A stretch of 5,614 bases of DNA from NCBI GenBank assembly GCA_955651735.1, contig CATPAM010000008.1, positions 1-5,614 of the forward strand, read 5' to 3'. The number at the start of each line of letters is the position of its first letter. Within the stretch, counting starts at the first letter, position 1. The notes under the pieces are model-generated. The model was not told where the DNA came from. It was given only the letters and a program-made list of their open reading frames with translations, and ran no database searches. The translations under genes and the position numbers were made by a program. The stretch comes from Candidatus Acidiferrales bacterium (GTDB lineage: Bacteria; Acidobacteriota; Terriglobia; Acidiferrales; UBA7541). Below, piece by piece: positions 1 to 4,653 of the stretch.

Positions 1-254
1 CCGGAGGACAGCGGCAGCGCGTGGCAGTCGCGCGAGCGCTGGTGAATTCGCCGTCCATCGTGCTGGCGGACGAGCCCACCGGAAACCTGGACTCCAAGAC
101 CGGCGACGAAATCATGTCGCTCTTCGAGAATCTCCATCGTCAGGGAAATACGATCATTTTGGTTACCCACGAAAACGACATAGCGCAGCATGCCCACCGC
201 ATCATCTACATCCGCGACGGCAAAATCGCCTCCGACCAAGCCGTGAAGAAGTAA
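1..254 (+). CDS. ABC transporter ATP-binding protein, MacB/LolD type, C-terminal part (5' end outside window)
   Basis: The frame is open to the left edge and ends in TAA at 252-254, leaving 83 residues of a protein that normally has about 220-250. The window begins inside the ABC signature: the visible part reads [13 protein letters not shown], and the two cut bases (CC) fit a preceding Ser codon. Walker B follows ([12 protein letters not shown], with the Asp and catalytic Glu at visible residues 23-24 and the D-loop NLD after it), then the H-loop VTHE with His at visible residue 56. The EPTGNLD wording and the ending [21 protein letters not shown] are typical of the MacB/LolD/FtsE-like ATPases that drive permeases exporting peptides, macrolides or lipoproteins across or out of the inner membrane. 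Walker A and the Q-loop are missing only because of the window edge. The substrate cannot be told. No permease gene follows, so any partner must lie upstream. Confidence 0.93.
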   Translation, partial: GGQRQRVAVARALVNSPSIVLADEPTGNLDSKTGDEIMSLFENLHRQGNTIILVTHENDIAQHAHRIIYIRDGKIASDQAVKK

Positions 255-261
255 GGTCATA

Positions 262-281
262 CCGGACAATTCGGCTCTTTT
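262..281 (+). terminator. Weak intrinsic-terminator-like hairpin after the ABC gene
   Basis: Seven bases after the ABC stop codon the sequence CCGGA-CAA-TTCGG can form a 5-bp stem (one G-U pair) with a 3-nt loop at 262-274, followed after three bases by TTTT at 278-281. The stem is short and the T-run minimal. It sits where a terminator would be expected, between the ABC gene and the PLP gene. Confidence 0.3.
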
Positions 282-330
282 CCTGCCCGCGTTACGCCAC
301 TAGTGTGTTCCTTGCAAGATGGGCGTGGTT

Positions 331-352
331 GTGCCAGCCGGCACCCAAGAGG
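331..352 (+). promoter_or_regulatory. Leader hairpin and Shine-Dalgarno of the PLP decarboxylase gene
   Basis: A perfect 5-bp inverted repeat (GTGCC, loop AGCC, GGCAC) lies at 331-344. It ends two bases before a good ribosome binding site, AAGAGG at 347-352, which is 7 nt from the ATG at 360. The RBS is what picks this ATG over the in-frame GTG at 303. A hairpin this close to an RBS could influence ribosome access, but a regulatory role is only inference. No convincing -35/-10 pair is visible between 255 and 330. Confidence 0.45.
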
Positions 353-359
353 CGGATTC

Positions 360-1751
360 ATGAAAAAGCAAACACAAGGAATTACGCGGAGCGCCAGCGA
401 TGACGCGTTGAATCTGGCTGCGGAACGCGCGCGACGCTACGTTCGAGAAATCGGCGCGCGTCGAGTAGCGCCTGCTCCAGGCGACGTCGCGGCATTGGCT
501 GGGTTTCACGAGGGATTTCCCGCAACGCCCAGCGACCCTCAAGATGTCCTGAGAATGCTGGACGAACTGGGTTCGCCTGCAACGGTGGCGACTACGGGCA
601 GAAGATATTTCGGATTTGTGGTCGGCGGAGTGCTCCCCGCGGTGATGGGCGCAAATTGGCTTGCCGGCGCATGGGATCAGAATGCTTGCTTGCGCGTAAT
701 GTCTCCCCTCGCCGCCGAATTGGAAGACGTCGTTTTGCGGTGGATCTGTGAAGCGCTGAATTTGCCCGTGGAGTGCGAAGGCGGGCTGGTCACCTGCGCG
801 ACCACGGCTAATTTTACGGCCCTGGCCGCGGCGCGCAATGCGTTGCTGCTTAAGGCTGGCTGGGATGTTGCGGAAGATGGAATGTTCGGTGCGCCTCCGA
901 TCGAAATGGTCGTGGGGGCGGAAGTGCACGCGTCGATTCTCAAGGCGCTGAGCCTGGCGGGATTCGGGAAGCGGCGCGTCACAATCGTCGAATCAGACGC
1001 GCAGGGGCGCATGCGCGCGGACAAGTTGCCGAAGTTAACCGAGCGCGCCATTGTGTGCATTCAAGCCGGCAATGTGAACTCTGGCTCGTTCGATCCGGCC
1101 TCGGAAATCTGCCGCCGCGCCAAGGAGCAAGGCGCGTGGGTGCACGTCGACGGAGCCTTTGGATTGTGGGCGGGAGTTTCGCCGAGATACAGGCATCTTA
1201 CGCAGGGTTTTGAGCTGGCGGATTCTTGGGCAACCGATGCCCACAAATGGCCGAATGTGAGCTACGACAATGGGATCGTGCTCGTACGGGATGGTGCGTC
1301 GTTGCGTGCGGCCATGACGCAGAGCGCCGCCTACCTTGCTTCGGGCACGCGCCGCGAACCGATGCATCACACTCCGGAAGCGTCACGCCGGGCGCGTGGA
1401 GTGGAGCTGTGGGCGGCCCTGAAATCCCTGGGACGATCAGGATTGTGCGCGTTGATTGAGCGCACCTGCGCGCTGGCAAAGCGATTCGAGAGCGGCCTGC
1501 GCGCGGCAGGATTTCAAGTGCTGAATGAAGTGGTGATCAATCAGGTGCTGGTGTCGTTTGGCGATGCCGCGACCACGCGCGAAGTCATACGCCGCATCCA
1601 GGAGGATGGCACGTGCTGGTGCGGGGGCACGGAATGGCAGGGAAAGACGGCCATGCGAATCAGCGTGTCGTCGTGGGCGACAACCGAAGAGGACGTGGAT
1701 CGCAGTCTCGAGGCCATGGTGCGAATTGCGCGAGCATGCGGCGTAAGCTGA
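360..1751 (+). CDS. Pyridoxal-phosphate-dependent decarboxylase, group II (aromatic-L-amino-acid/glutamate decarboxylase family)
   Basis: A 463-aa cytosolic fold-type I PLP enzyme, close to the usual 450-500 aa of group II amino-acid decarboxylases. The Schiff-base lysine is in DAHKWPN (Lys296, preceded by His295). The Asp that contacts the pyridine nitrogen is in HVDGAFG (Asp264). His190 in EVHASILKA matches the His that stacks on the PLP ring. The phosphate-cup region reads TCATTANFTALAAAR (about residues 145-159), where classical decarboxylases have a Gly/Ser/Thr-rich GGTEAN-type motif. The C-terminal small domain follows, about residues 370-463. Members remove the alpha-carboxyl group of Glu, Tyr, Trp, His, Dopa and similar acids; a few act as aldehyde synthases or in other side reactions, so the substrate is not assigned. 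The start is ATG 360 with AAGAGG 7 nt upstream; the alternative GTG 303 would add 19 unlikely residues. It appears monocistronic, convergent with the RDD gene. Confidence 0.9.
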   Translation: MKKQTQGITRSASDDALNLAAERARRYVREIGARRVAPAPGDVAALAGFHEGFPATPSDPQDVLRMLDELGSPATVATTGRRYFGFVVGGVLPAVMGANWLAGAWDQNACLRVMSPLAAELEDVVLRWICEALNLPVECEGGLVTCATTANFTALAAARNALLLKAGWDVAEDGMFGAPPIEMVVGAEVHASILKALSLAGFGKRRVTIVESDAQGRMRADKLPKLTERAIVCIQAGNVNSGSFDPASEICRRAKEQGAWVHVDGAFGLWAGVSPRYRHLTQGFELADSWATDAHKWPNVSYDNGIVLVRDGASLRAAMTQSAAYLASGTRREPMHHTPEASRRARGVELWAALKSLGRSGLCALIERTCALAKRFESGLRAAGFQVLNEVVINQVLVSFGDAATTREVIRRIQEDGTCWCGGTEWQGKTAMRISVSSWATTEEDVDRSLEAMVRIARACGVS

Positions 1752-1783
1752 GCGCGAGTTGTCCCAGGCGGAAAGCCCTCAGC
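1747..1783. other. Convergent-gene junction with a short inverted repeat
   Basis: The stops of the PLP gene and the RDD gene are 27 bp apart. GCTGAG at 1747-1752 is matched by CTCAGC at 1778-1783, so a 6-bp stem with a 25-nt loop is possible in transcripts from either side. There is no T-run on either strand, so this is at best a weak bidirectional terminator. Confidence 0.2.
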
Positions 1784-2765
1784 GGCTGTGACTGTGCGCC
1801 ATCGCGGAGGGTTTCAGATCCTCGTGAGTTTGCGGCACGCCCAGATAGGTATGCGACAAGCGATCGTGCCACGTGAGAGCGTCTTCATCCCACCAGGCCC
1901 AGAAGAATCCCAGGAAAAATGTTCCCGCGGAAAGAATGTAGCCTGCGCTACGCAACAGCATTTGCCGCGGTGTCGGCGGATCGCCCGTAAAGCTGGTGAC
2001 TTGCAGGCCGCGGAACATCATGCCCGGCGTTGTGCCGCCGAAAACGGTGAAGAGGGCGAAATATTGCAAGTAGACGATGGCAAATGTCACGCCATAGACC
2101 GCGGCGCTGAGCTTGCTGAGCGTGAATTGCCCTCCTAGAGAGCCAAATAGCGCGAGGAAGGCGCCGTAGGCGAAGAGCAGGCACGCGATGTCAATAGCAG
2201 CGGCGAAACGCCGTTCTTCGAGCGAGGCCACCGGATACGCCCCGTAAGTTTCCGTCAGCTCGTCTTGGTGAGACCTCGCCAGGCCATAGGTGCGCGATGC
2301 GGGCGGAATGGTGACGTCAATTTCCATGCGGCCGTCTGACTTTTCGCGGCTTTGCGCGTTGCGGCCAATGGCAATAGTGAACGAGAAGTCGTCGGCTGCG
2401 AGGCTGGGAGTTTCGCCGAGAGCCAACCGGCGCGTGCTGGTGGTCACGGGGCTGTGCTCAAATGGAAGCTGTGATTGATTCGCGCTCGTGGGGCGCCGGC
2501 GCTTGCGCGCGCGATACGCCTCCATGCGCATGCTGAGTTCACCCCGCCACGTAGAAGCTTGGTCCGTTTCAACGGCAATTACTGGGATATCGGCGTCCGG
2601 GTTGCTGTTCGCTGACGCGGCCGTTTGACCCGGCGTATTCCGAGGGGGAGAGGCAGAGAAATCCTCACAGGAAAACGTGCCTGACGGAAATGAAGAATCA
2701 CAGAAATTGCAGGCGCGCATGCTTGAGAGCAGTACTGCGCCACACTGCGAGCATGTTTTTGTCAC
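1779..2765 (-). CDS. Zinc-ribbon plus RDD-domain integral membrane protein
   Basis: A 328-aa protein, counted from the GTG at 2765. Residues 5-22 carry a zinc-ribbon pattern, CSQC then CNFC (Cys5, 8, 19, 22). About 150 residues of low-complexity polar linker follow, including a basic patch, YRARKRRRP, near residue 85. The C-terminal third is an RDD domain of about 115 residues: ERRFAAAIDIAC with Arg186 and Asp192 at the start of helix 1 (186-208), helix 2 at 220-241 followed by TPGMMFRGLQV, helix 3 at 275-291, and the final conserved Asp301 in WHDRLSHTYL. RDD proteins are small inner-membrane proteins; some are linked to ion or solute transport, most are uncharacterised. The start is uncertain: TTG 2846 and GTG 2795 are also in frame and none has a clear Shine-Dalgarno. 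GTG 2765 places the first CxxC close to the N terminus, as usual for such ribbons, and a candidate promoter at 2820-2828 argues against TTG 2846. Confidence 0.85.
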   Translation of the reverse strand: MTKTCSQCGAVLLSSMRACNFCDSSFPSGTFSCEDFSASPPRNTPGQTAASANSNPDADIPVIAVETDQASTWRGELSMRMEAYRARKRRRPTSANQSQLPFEHSPVTTSTRRLALGETPSLAADDFSFTIAIGRNAQSREKSDGRMEIDVTIPPASRTYGLARSHQDELTETYGAYPVASLEERRFAAAIDIACLLFAYGAFLALFGSLGGQFTLSKLSAAVYGVTFAIVYLQYFALFTVFGGTTPGMMFRGLQVTSFTGDPPTPRQMLLRSAGYILSAGTFFLGFFWAWWDEDALTWHDRLSHTYLGVPQTHEDLKPSAMAHSHSR

Positions 2766-2819
2766 CGGTGCGTTTTGCGCTGCGGACGCTCCCACTCCGG
2801 TGAGGAGTGAAACACGACA

Positions 2820-2828
2820 AGGATAGCA
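2820..2828 (-). promoter_or_regulatory. Candidate extended -10 promoter for the RDD gene
   Basis: Reading the minus strand, TGCTATCCT is an extended -10 element (TGN plus TATCCT, 4 of 6 consensus bases). There is no good -35. Transcription would begin near 2813, leaving GTG 2795 or GTG 2765 as usable starts and excluding TTG 2846. Confidence 0.3.
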
Positions 2829-2917
2829 CGAGGAAAGGGAAAACAAAGTCAGGGCTTGCGGCGAATGTTTCGTATCAGGCAGCAGGAAGAACAGGCCGTA
2901 GACGCGAGGCGTTGGGG

Positions 2918-3316
2918 CTAAGCGTCAAGTTGCTGGGCAAGCATATCGCGGCTGAACGCAATACGCCTGTCGAGGGTCACTGCGGCAAAGTAGGTACACT
3001 GACCGCGCTCCATTTCGGTCCAAGTCACCAAAGCAGGGATGACGCGCGCCAGGGTGGAGCGCACCACGTTTAGCAGGCGGAAGTACGCGTTGATGGCGCG
3101 TATGCGGCCGCGTTCCTCGGGACGCTCGGGGCAAAGATCCAGGAGCTGGATGACGCGCGCGAAGTCTTCGCCAGAAGCGGTGTTCGGGATCCCGGTGACG
3201 TCGCGAACCTCGGCGGAAAGCGGCTGTTTGATGGACGCCGCGATGAGCGAGCGGCAGTAGGAAATGAAAAACTGCAGCAGCGCAGCGGCGGAGAGAATGA
3301 ATATGAGCGTAGCCAT
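2918..3316 (-). CDS. Hypothetical 132-aa protein with a single N-terminal membrane anchor
   Basis: I do not recognise the family. Residues 2-20 are strongly hydrophobic (ATLIFILSAAALLQFFISY) and should form one membrane-spanning helix or uncleaved signal anchor, followed by CRSLIAASIK. The remaining 105 residues are soluble and mostly helical in character, rich in Arg and Glu (SGEDFARVIQLLDLCPERPEERGRIRAINAYFRLLNVV), with three Cys in all (21, 62, 107). The start chosen is ATG 3316-3314, which overlaps the stop of the upstream membrane-protein gene as TAATG; this one-base overlap implies translational coupling and explains the weak Shine-Dalgarno. The frame could be extended to 3391, but that would add 25 residues over the coding 3' end of the neighbour. 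It is probably the third gene of a three-gene operon, with a role tied to the seven-helix protein; that functional link is inference from the overlap. Confidence 0.75.
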   Translation of the reverse strand: MATLIFILSAAALLQFFISYCRSLIAASIKQPLSAEVRDVTGIPNTASGEDFARVIQLLDLCPERPEERGRIRAINAYFRLLNVVRSTLARVIPALVTWTEMERGQCTYFAAVTLDRRIAFSRDMLAQQLDA

Positions 3317-4014
3317 TAGCGTGGCACCACCGCGAGCCGGGCCGGCGCCATACGCGCGTCGGGGGCCAATCGCCAGAACGCATAAGCCCAAGCAAGGGGT
3401 AGCAAACAGCCAAACACAGGAACGACGTAGCCGAAGAACTGAAAATTGGGGAACATGTTTCCGAGAGCAAATGTCGCAGCGAACGCGCTGAAATAGATTC
3501 CCAAAGAAAGCACCAATTGGATCAGTTGCGTCCGCGTCTCACGCAGTTTCAGGATGGCGCCCCACAAGATGTACGTTAGGACCAGGCCCACGAAGTACAA
3601 ATTCTGAGAAAGCTCCGCAAAGAAAGCGCCAGTGAGCATCTTGTTCTGAGACTGCTGAACAACTCCGTACGAGAACAAAACGGTGCCGACGAGCAGGAGC
3701 ACAGCCGTAAGCCGCACGTATTTCTCGACCTTCATTTCGTCAAAGACGTGCAGATAAAGGGTGATCAGCGCAAGGTAGAGAAAAATGGTGAGGACTGCGT
3801 CCGAGTAGAAGTAGAAATATTTGTATTCACTGGAGCGCAGACCAAAATGATTGAAAGCATAGTAGCGCCCCAAGCTGATCAGGAATGAGAACAACATGTA
3901 GATATTCAGGCAGAGATAGCGGCGGAAAGAGTGTTTGGCGATCGCCGACACCACCACGCAAACTTCTAGGAGGGATCCCAGGACCCAGATCGTGTATCCG
4001 ATTGAACCAGGCAC
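3316..4014 (-). CDS. Hypothetical seven-helix integral membrane protein (232 aa)
   Basis: Unknown family. Seven hydrophobic segments can be counted at about residues 6-27, 32-54, 66-91, 100-119, 135-155, 164-185 and 194-214, covering most of the chain, so this is a polytopic inner-membrane protein with short loops. The loop after helix 2 is aromatic-rich (RSSEYKYFYFYSD), the loop after helix 3 is charged (DEMKVEKYVR), and the C-terminal tail is short and basic (APDARMAPARLAVVPR), probably cytoplasmic. There is no recognised catalytic, nucleotide-binding or transporter motif. The start is GTG at 4014-4012, preceded by AAAGGAAG with a good Shine-Dalgarno a few bases upstream. It lies 43 bp downstream of the small secreted-protein gene and overlaps the next gene by one base. 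A seven-helix count alone does not make it a receptor; sensor, transporter or assembly roles all remain open. Confidence 0.82.
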   Translation of the reverse strand: MPGSIGYTIWVLGSLLEVCVVVSAIAKHSFRRYLCLNIYMLFSFLISLGRYYAFNHFGLRSSEYKYFYFYSDAVLTIFLYLALITLYLHVFDEMKVEKYVRLTAVLLLVGTVLFSYGVVQQSQNKMLTGAFFAELSQNLYFVGLVLTYILWGAILKLRETRTQLIQLVLSLGIYFSAFAATFALGNMFPNFQFFGYVVPVFGCLLPLAWAYAFWRLAPDARMAPARLAVVPR

Positions 4015-4057
4015 GAACTTCCTTTCCCGTGCCCGGCCCGCGCCTTATCAGCGCTGG

Positions 4058-4243
4058 CTACTTGGTGGACACGGACGGTGGCGGATACGGTGCCGACCCA
4101 TTCCGGCTCGGCGGTGGATATGGCGCCGACCCATTGGCCATCATAACTGCGCCATCGCTGTGCGCGGCTACAACGGTCTTAAGGCCCATCGCTCCTACCA
4201 GGATCAGCATGGCAAGGAGTAGTGCGGTGAGCTTACGTGACAT
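4058..4243 (-). CDS. Small secreted protein with tandem proline-rich repeats (61 aa)
   Basis: A very short gene but well supported. ATG 4243-4241 follows TTGGAGG with 6 nt spacing, an almost ideal Shine-Dalgarno, and a good promoter lies just upstream. Residues 1-4 (MSRK) and the hydrophobic stretch from 5 to about 25 form a Sec signal peptide; VVAA before HSD suggests signal peptidase I cleavage after Ala27. The mature peptide would be about 34 residues and contains two exact copies of NGSAPYPPPS (37-46 and 48-57) separated by a single Arg. It is therefore small, Pro/Ser-rich and probably unstructured in the periplasm or outside the cell. There is no Cys lipobox. The two DNA copies differ only at synonymous positions, which supports translation and selection. 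It is the first gene of the cassette running to 2918. Its function is unknown. Confidence 0.8.
   Translation of the reverse strand: MSRKLTALLLAMLILVGAMGLKTVVAAHSDGAVMMANGSAPYPPPSRNGSAPYPPPSVSTK
4077..4135. repeat. Two-copy tandem repeat, period 33 bp, within the small secreted-protein gene
   Basis: Copy 1 is 4077-4102 and copy 2 is 4110-4135, each 26 bp and both ending GCCGACCCATT. They differ at four positions, all third codon positions in the minus-strand frame, so the encoded NGSAPYPPPS unit is unchanged. Confidence 0.9.
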
Positions 4244-4276
4244 TGAGTGCCTCCAAGGTAGAGAAACCCCGAATGC

Positions 4277-4304
4277 ACTCTATATCTGATTACACCAATG
4301 TCAA
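4277..4304 (-). promoter_or_regulatory. Proximal sigma70-type promoter of the secreted-peptide cassette
   Basis: On the minus strand a perfect -35, TTGACA (4304-4299), is followed by 16 bp and TAGAGT (4282-4277, 4 of 6 consensus bases); TATAGA at 4284-4279 is an overlapping alternative with a 14-bp spacer. Transcription would start near 4270, giving a leader of about 27 nt that contains the GGAGG of the 61-aa gene. Confidence 0.6.
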
Positions 4305-4411
4305 GCAGCTCGCAAGACGAGCCTGTTCCGTAAAAGTACACATCTCCCCGATTGAACTCTTCGTCAGGCTTTCGCCCGGCGCCGGAGCCTCCTGGGAGGT
4401 CGTGCAGGGGC

Positions 4412-4440
4412 ATCGTAAGTTTTAGGACTTGTACGGTCAA
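4412..4440 (-). promoter_or_regulatory. Possible distal promoter of the secreted-peptide cassette
   Basis: On the minus strand TTGACC (4440-4435) and TACGAT (4417-4412) are separated by exactly 17 bp and match consensus at 5 and 4 of 6 positions. A transcript from here would have a leader of about 160 nt before the ATG at 4243. Confidence 0.35.
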
Positions 4441-4449
4441 CGGTACGGT
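4431..4449. repeat. Direct repeat GTACGGT x2, period 12 bp
   Basis: Exact copies at 4431-4437 and 4443-4449. One overlaps the -35 of the candidate distal promoter and the other lies just upstream of it, the usual place for a regulator site spaced by about one helical turn. No regulator is recognised. Confidence 0.35.
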
Positions 4450-4519
4450 AGTACTAGACATATGCCCTTCCGCTGCCCTTCGGCGTCGCCACGACACACC
4501 TGGGCGGTCTGCGATGCCC

Positions 4520-4549
4520 TTGACACCTTTGCTTGCTACTTCGTAGCAT
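4520..4549 (+). promoter_or_regulatory. Promoter of the tRNA gene
   Basis: A perfect -35, TTGACA (4520-4525), is followed by an 18-bp spacer and TAGCAT (4544-4549, 4 of 6). Transcription would begin about 8 nt before the tRNA 5' end, a short leader typical of tRNA genes. A perfect inverted repeat TGCTAC-TTC-GTAGCA (4534-4548) overlaps the -10. Confidence 0.65.
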
Positions 4550-4564
4550 GGAAAATTCCCTTTG

Positions 4565-4639
4565 GCCGGCGTAGCTCAGTGGTAGAGCGAGGGTCTCATA
4601 ATCCCTAGGCCGTGGGTTCGATTCCCCCCGCCGGCACCA
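4565..4639 (+). tRNA. tRNA with anticodon CAU (elongator Met, or Ile2 read as lysidine-AU)
   Basis: A 75-nt cloverleaf with encoded CCA. The acceptor arms GCCGGCG (4565-4571) and CGCCGGC (4629-4635) pair fully, with discriminator A4636 and CCA 4637-4639. The D-arm is GCTC-AGTGGTA-GAGC, the anticodon stem AGGGT/TCCCT, the loop CTCATAA with CAT at 4597-4599, the variable loop five bases, and the T-arm GTGGG-TTCGATT-CCCCC. The paired 1-72 position speaks against initiator fMet. The choice between elongator Met and the Ile2 species cannot be settled by eye; the CTCATAA loop occurs in both. Two stem positions do not pair: U31-U39 in the anticodon stem and U50-C64 in the T-stem. The gene has its own promoter and is followed 14 bp later by the end of an integrase gene, so its 3' half is a likely integration site. 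Confidence 0.92.
4597..4639. mobile_element. Probable attachment site (tRNA 3' half) at the edge of an integrated element
   Basis: Tyrosine-recombinase elements commonly integrate into the 3' part of tRNA genes, between the anticodon loop and the CCA end, and rebuild the gene as they do. Here a tRNA 3' end and a tyrosine recombinase gene are separated by only 14 bp. The exact crossover and the second att copy are not visible; the element would extend right beyond the window. The limits given are the usual att zone, not a measured site. Confidence 0.5.
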
Positions 4640-4653
4640 TGTTTTTCAAGAAC

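Larger units (their letters stand above)
4244..4564. other. Gene-free 321-bp regulatory stretch between the minus-strand cassette and the tRNA
   Basis: No convincing coding region. It holds two candidate minus-strand promoters (4277-4304 and 4412-4440), a GTACGGT direct repeat, possible structured leader RNA around 4316-4399, and the plus-strand promoter of the tRNA (4520-4549). Minus- and plus-strand transcripts diverge from here. Confidence 0.7.

Noticed and set aside
303..359. Upstream GTG start for the PLP gene
   Set aside because: No ribosome binding site precedes it, whereas ATG 360 has AAGAGG at 7 nt; the added residues look non-coding and include the leader hairpin.
300..929. Minus-strand frame of 209 codons opposite the PLP gene
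   Set aside because: It is the antisense shadow of a gene with clear PLP-enzyme motifs, has no recognisable domain, and its Arg/His/Ser-rich content is typical of antisense GC-rich frames.
3317..3391. Longer N terminus for the 132-aa protein
   Set aside because: Would overlap the seven-helix gene by 76 bp; the ATG in the TAATG overlap begins directly with a membrane helix and fits translational coupling.
2925..3470. Minus-strand frame of 181 codons
   Set aside because: Overlaps two better-supported genes in other minus-strand frames; its translation is Arg/Pro/His-rich without domains.
4362..4377. Minus-strand GGGCGAAAGCCTGACG, resembling a conserved 16S rRNA stretch
   Set aside because: The similarity is limited to about 16 bases; flanking sequence does not continue as rRNA, and no known riboswitch core was recognised.
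4376..4399. Palindromes CCGGCGCCGG and CCTCC-TG-GGAGG
   Set aside because: Short GC-rich palindromes with no T-run and too small a loop for a terminator; probably chance in GC-rich DNA.
4204..4497. Minus-strand frame of 97 codons over the cassette leader
   Set aside because: It runs through the promoter and ribosome binding site and into the coding start of the 61-aa gene, with no domain and no good RBS of its own.
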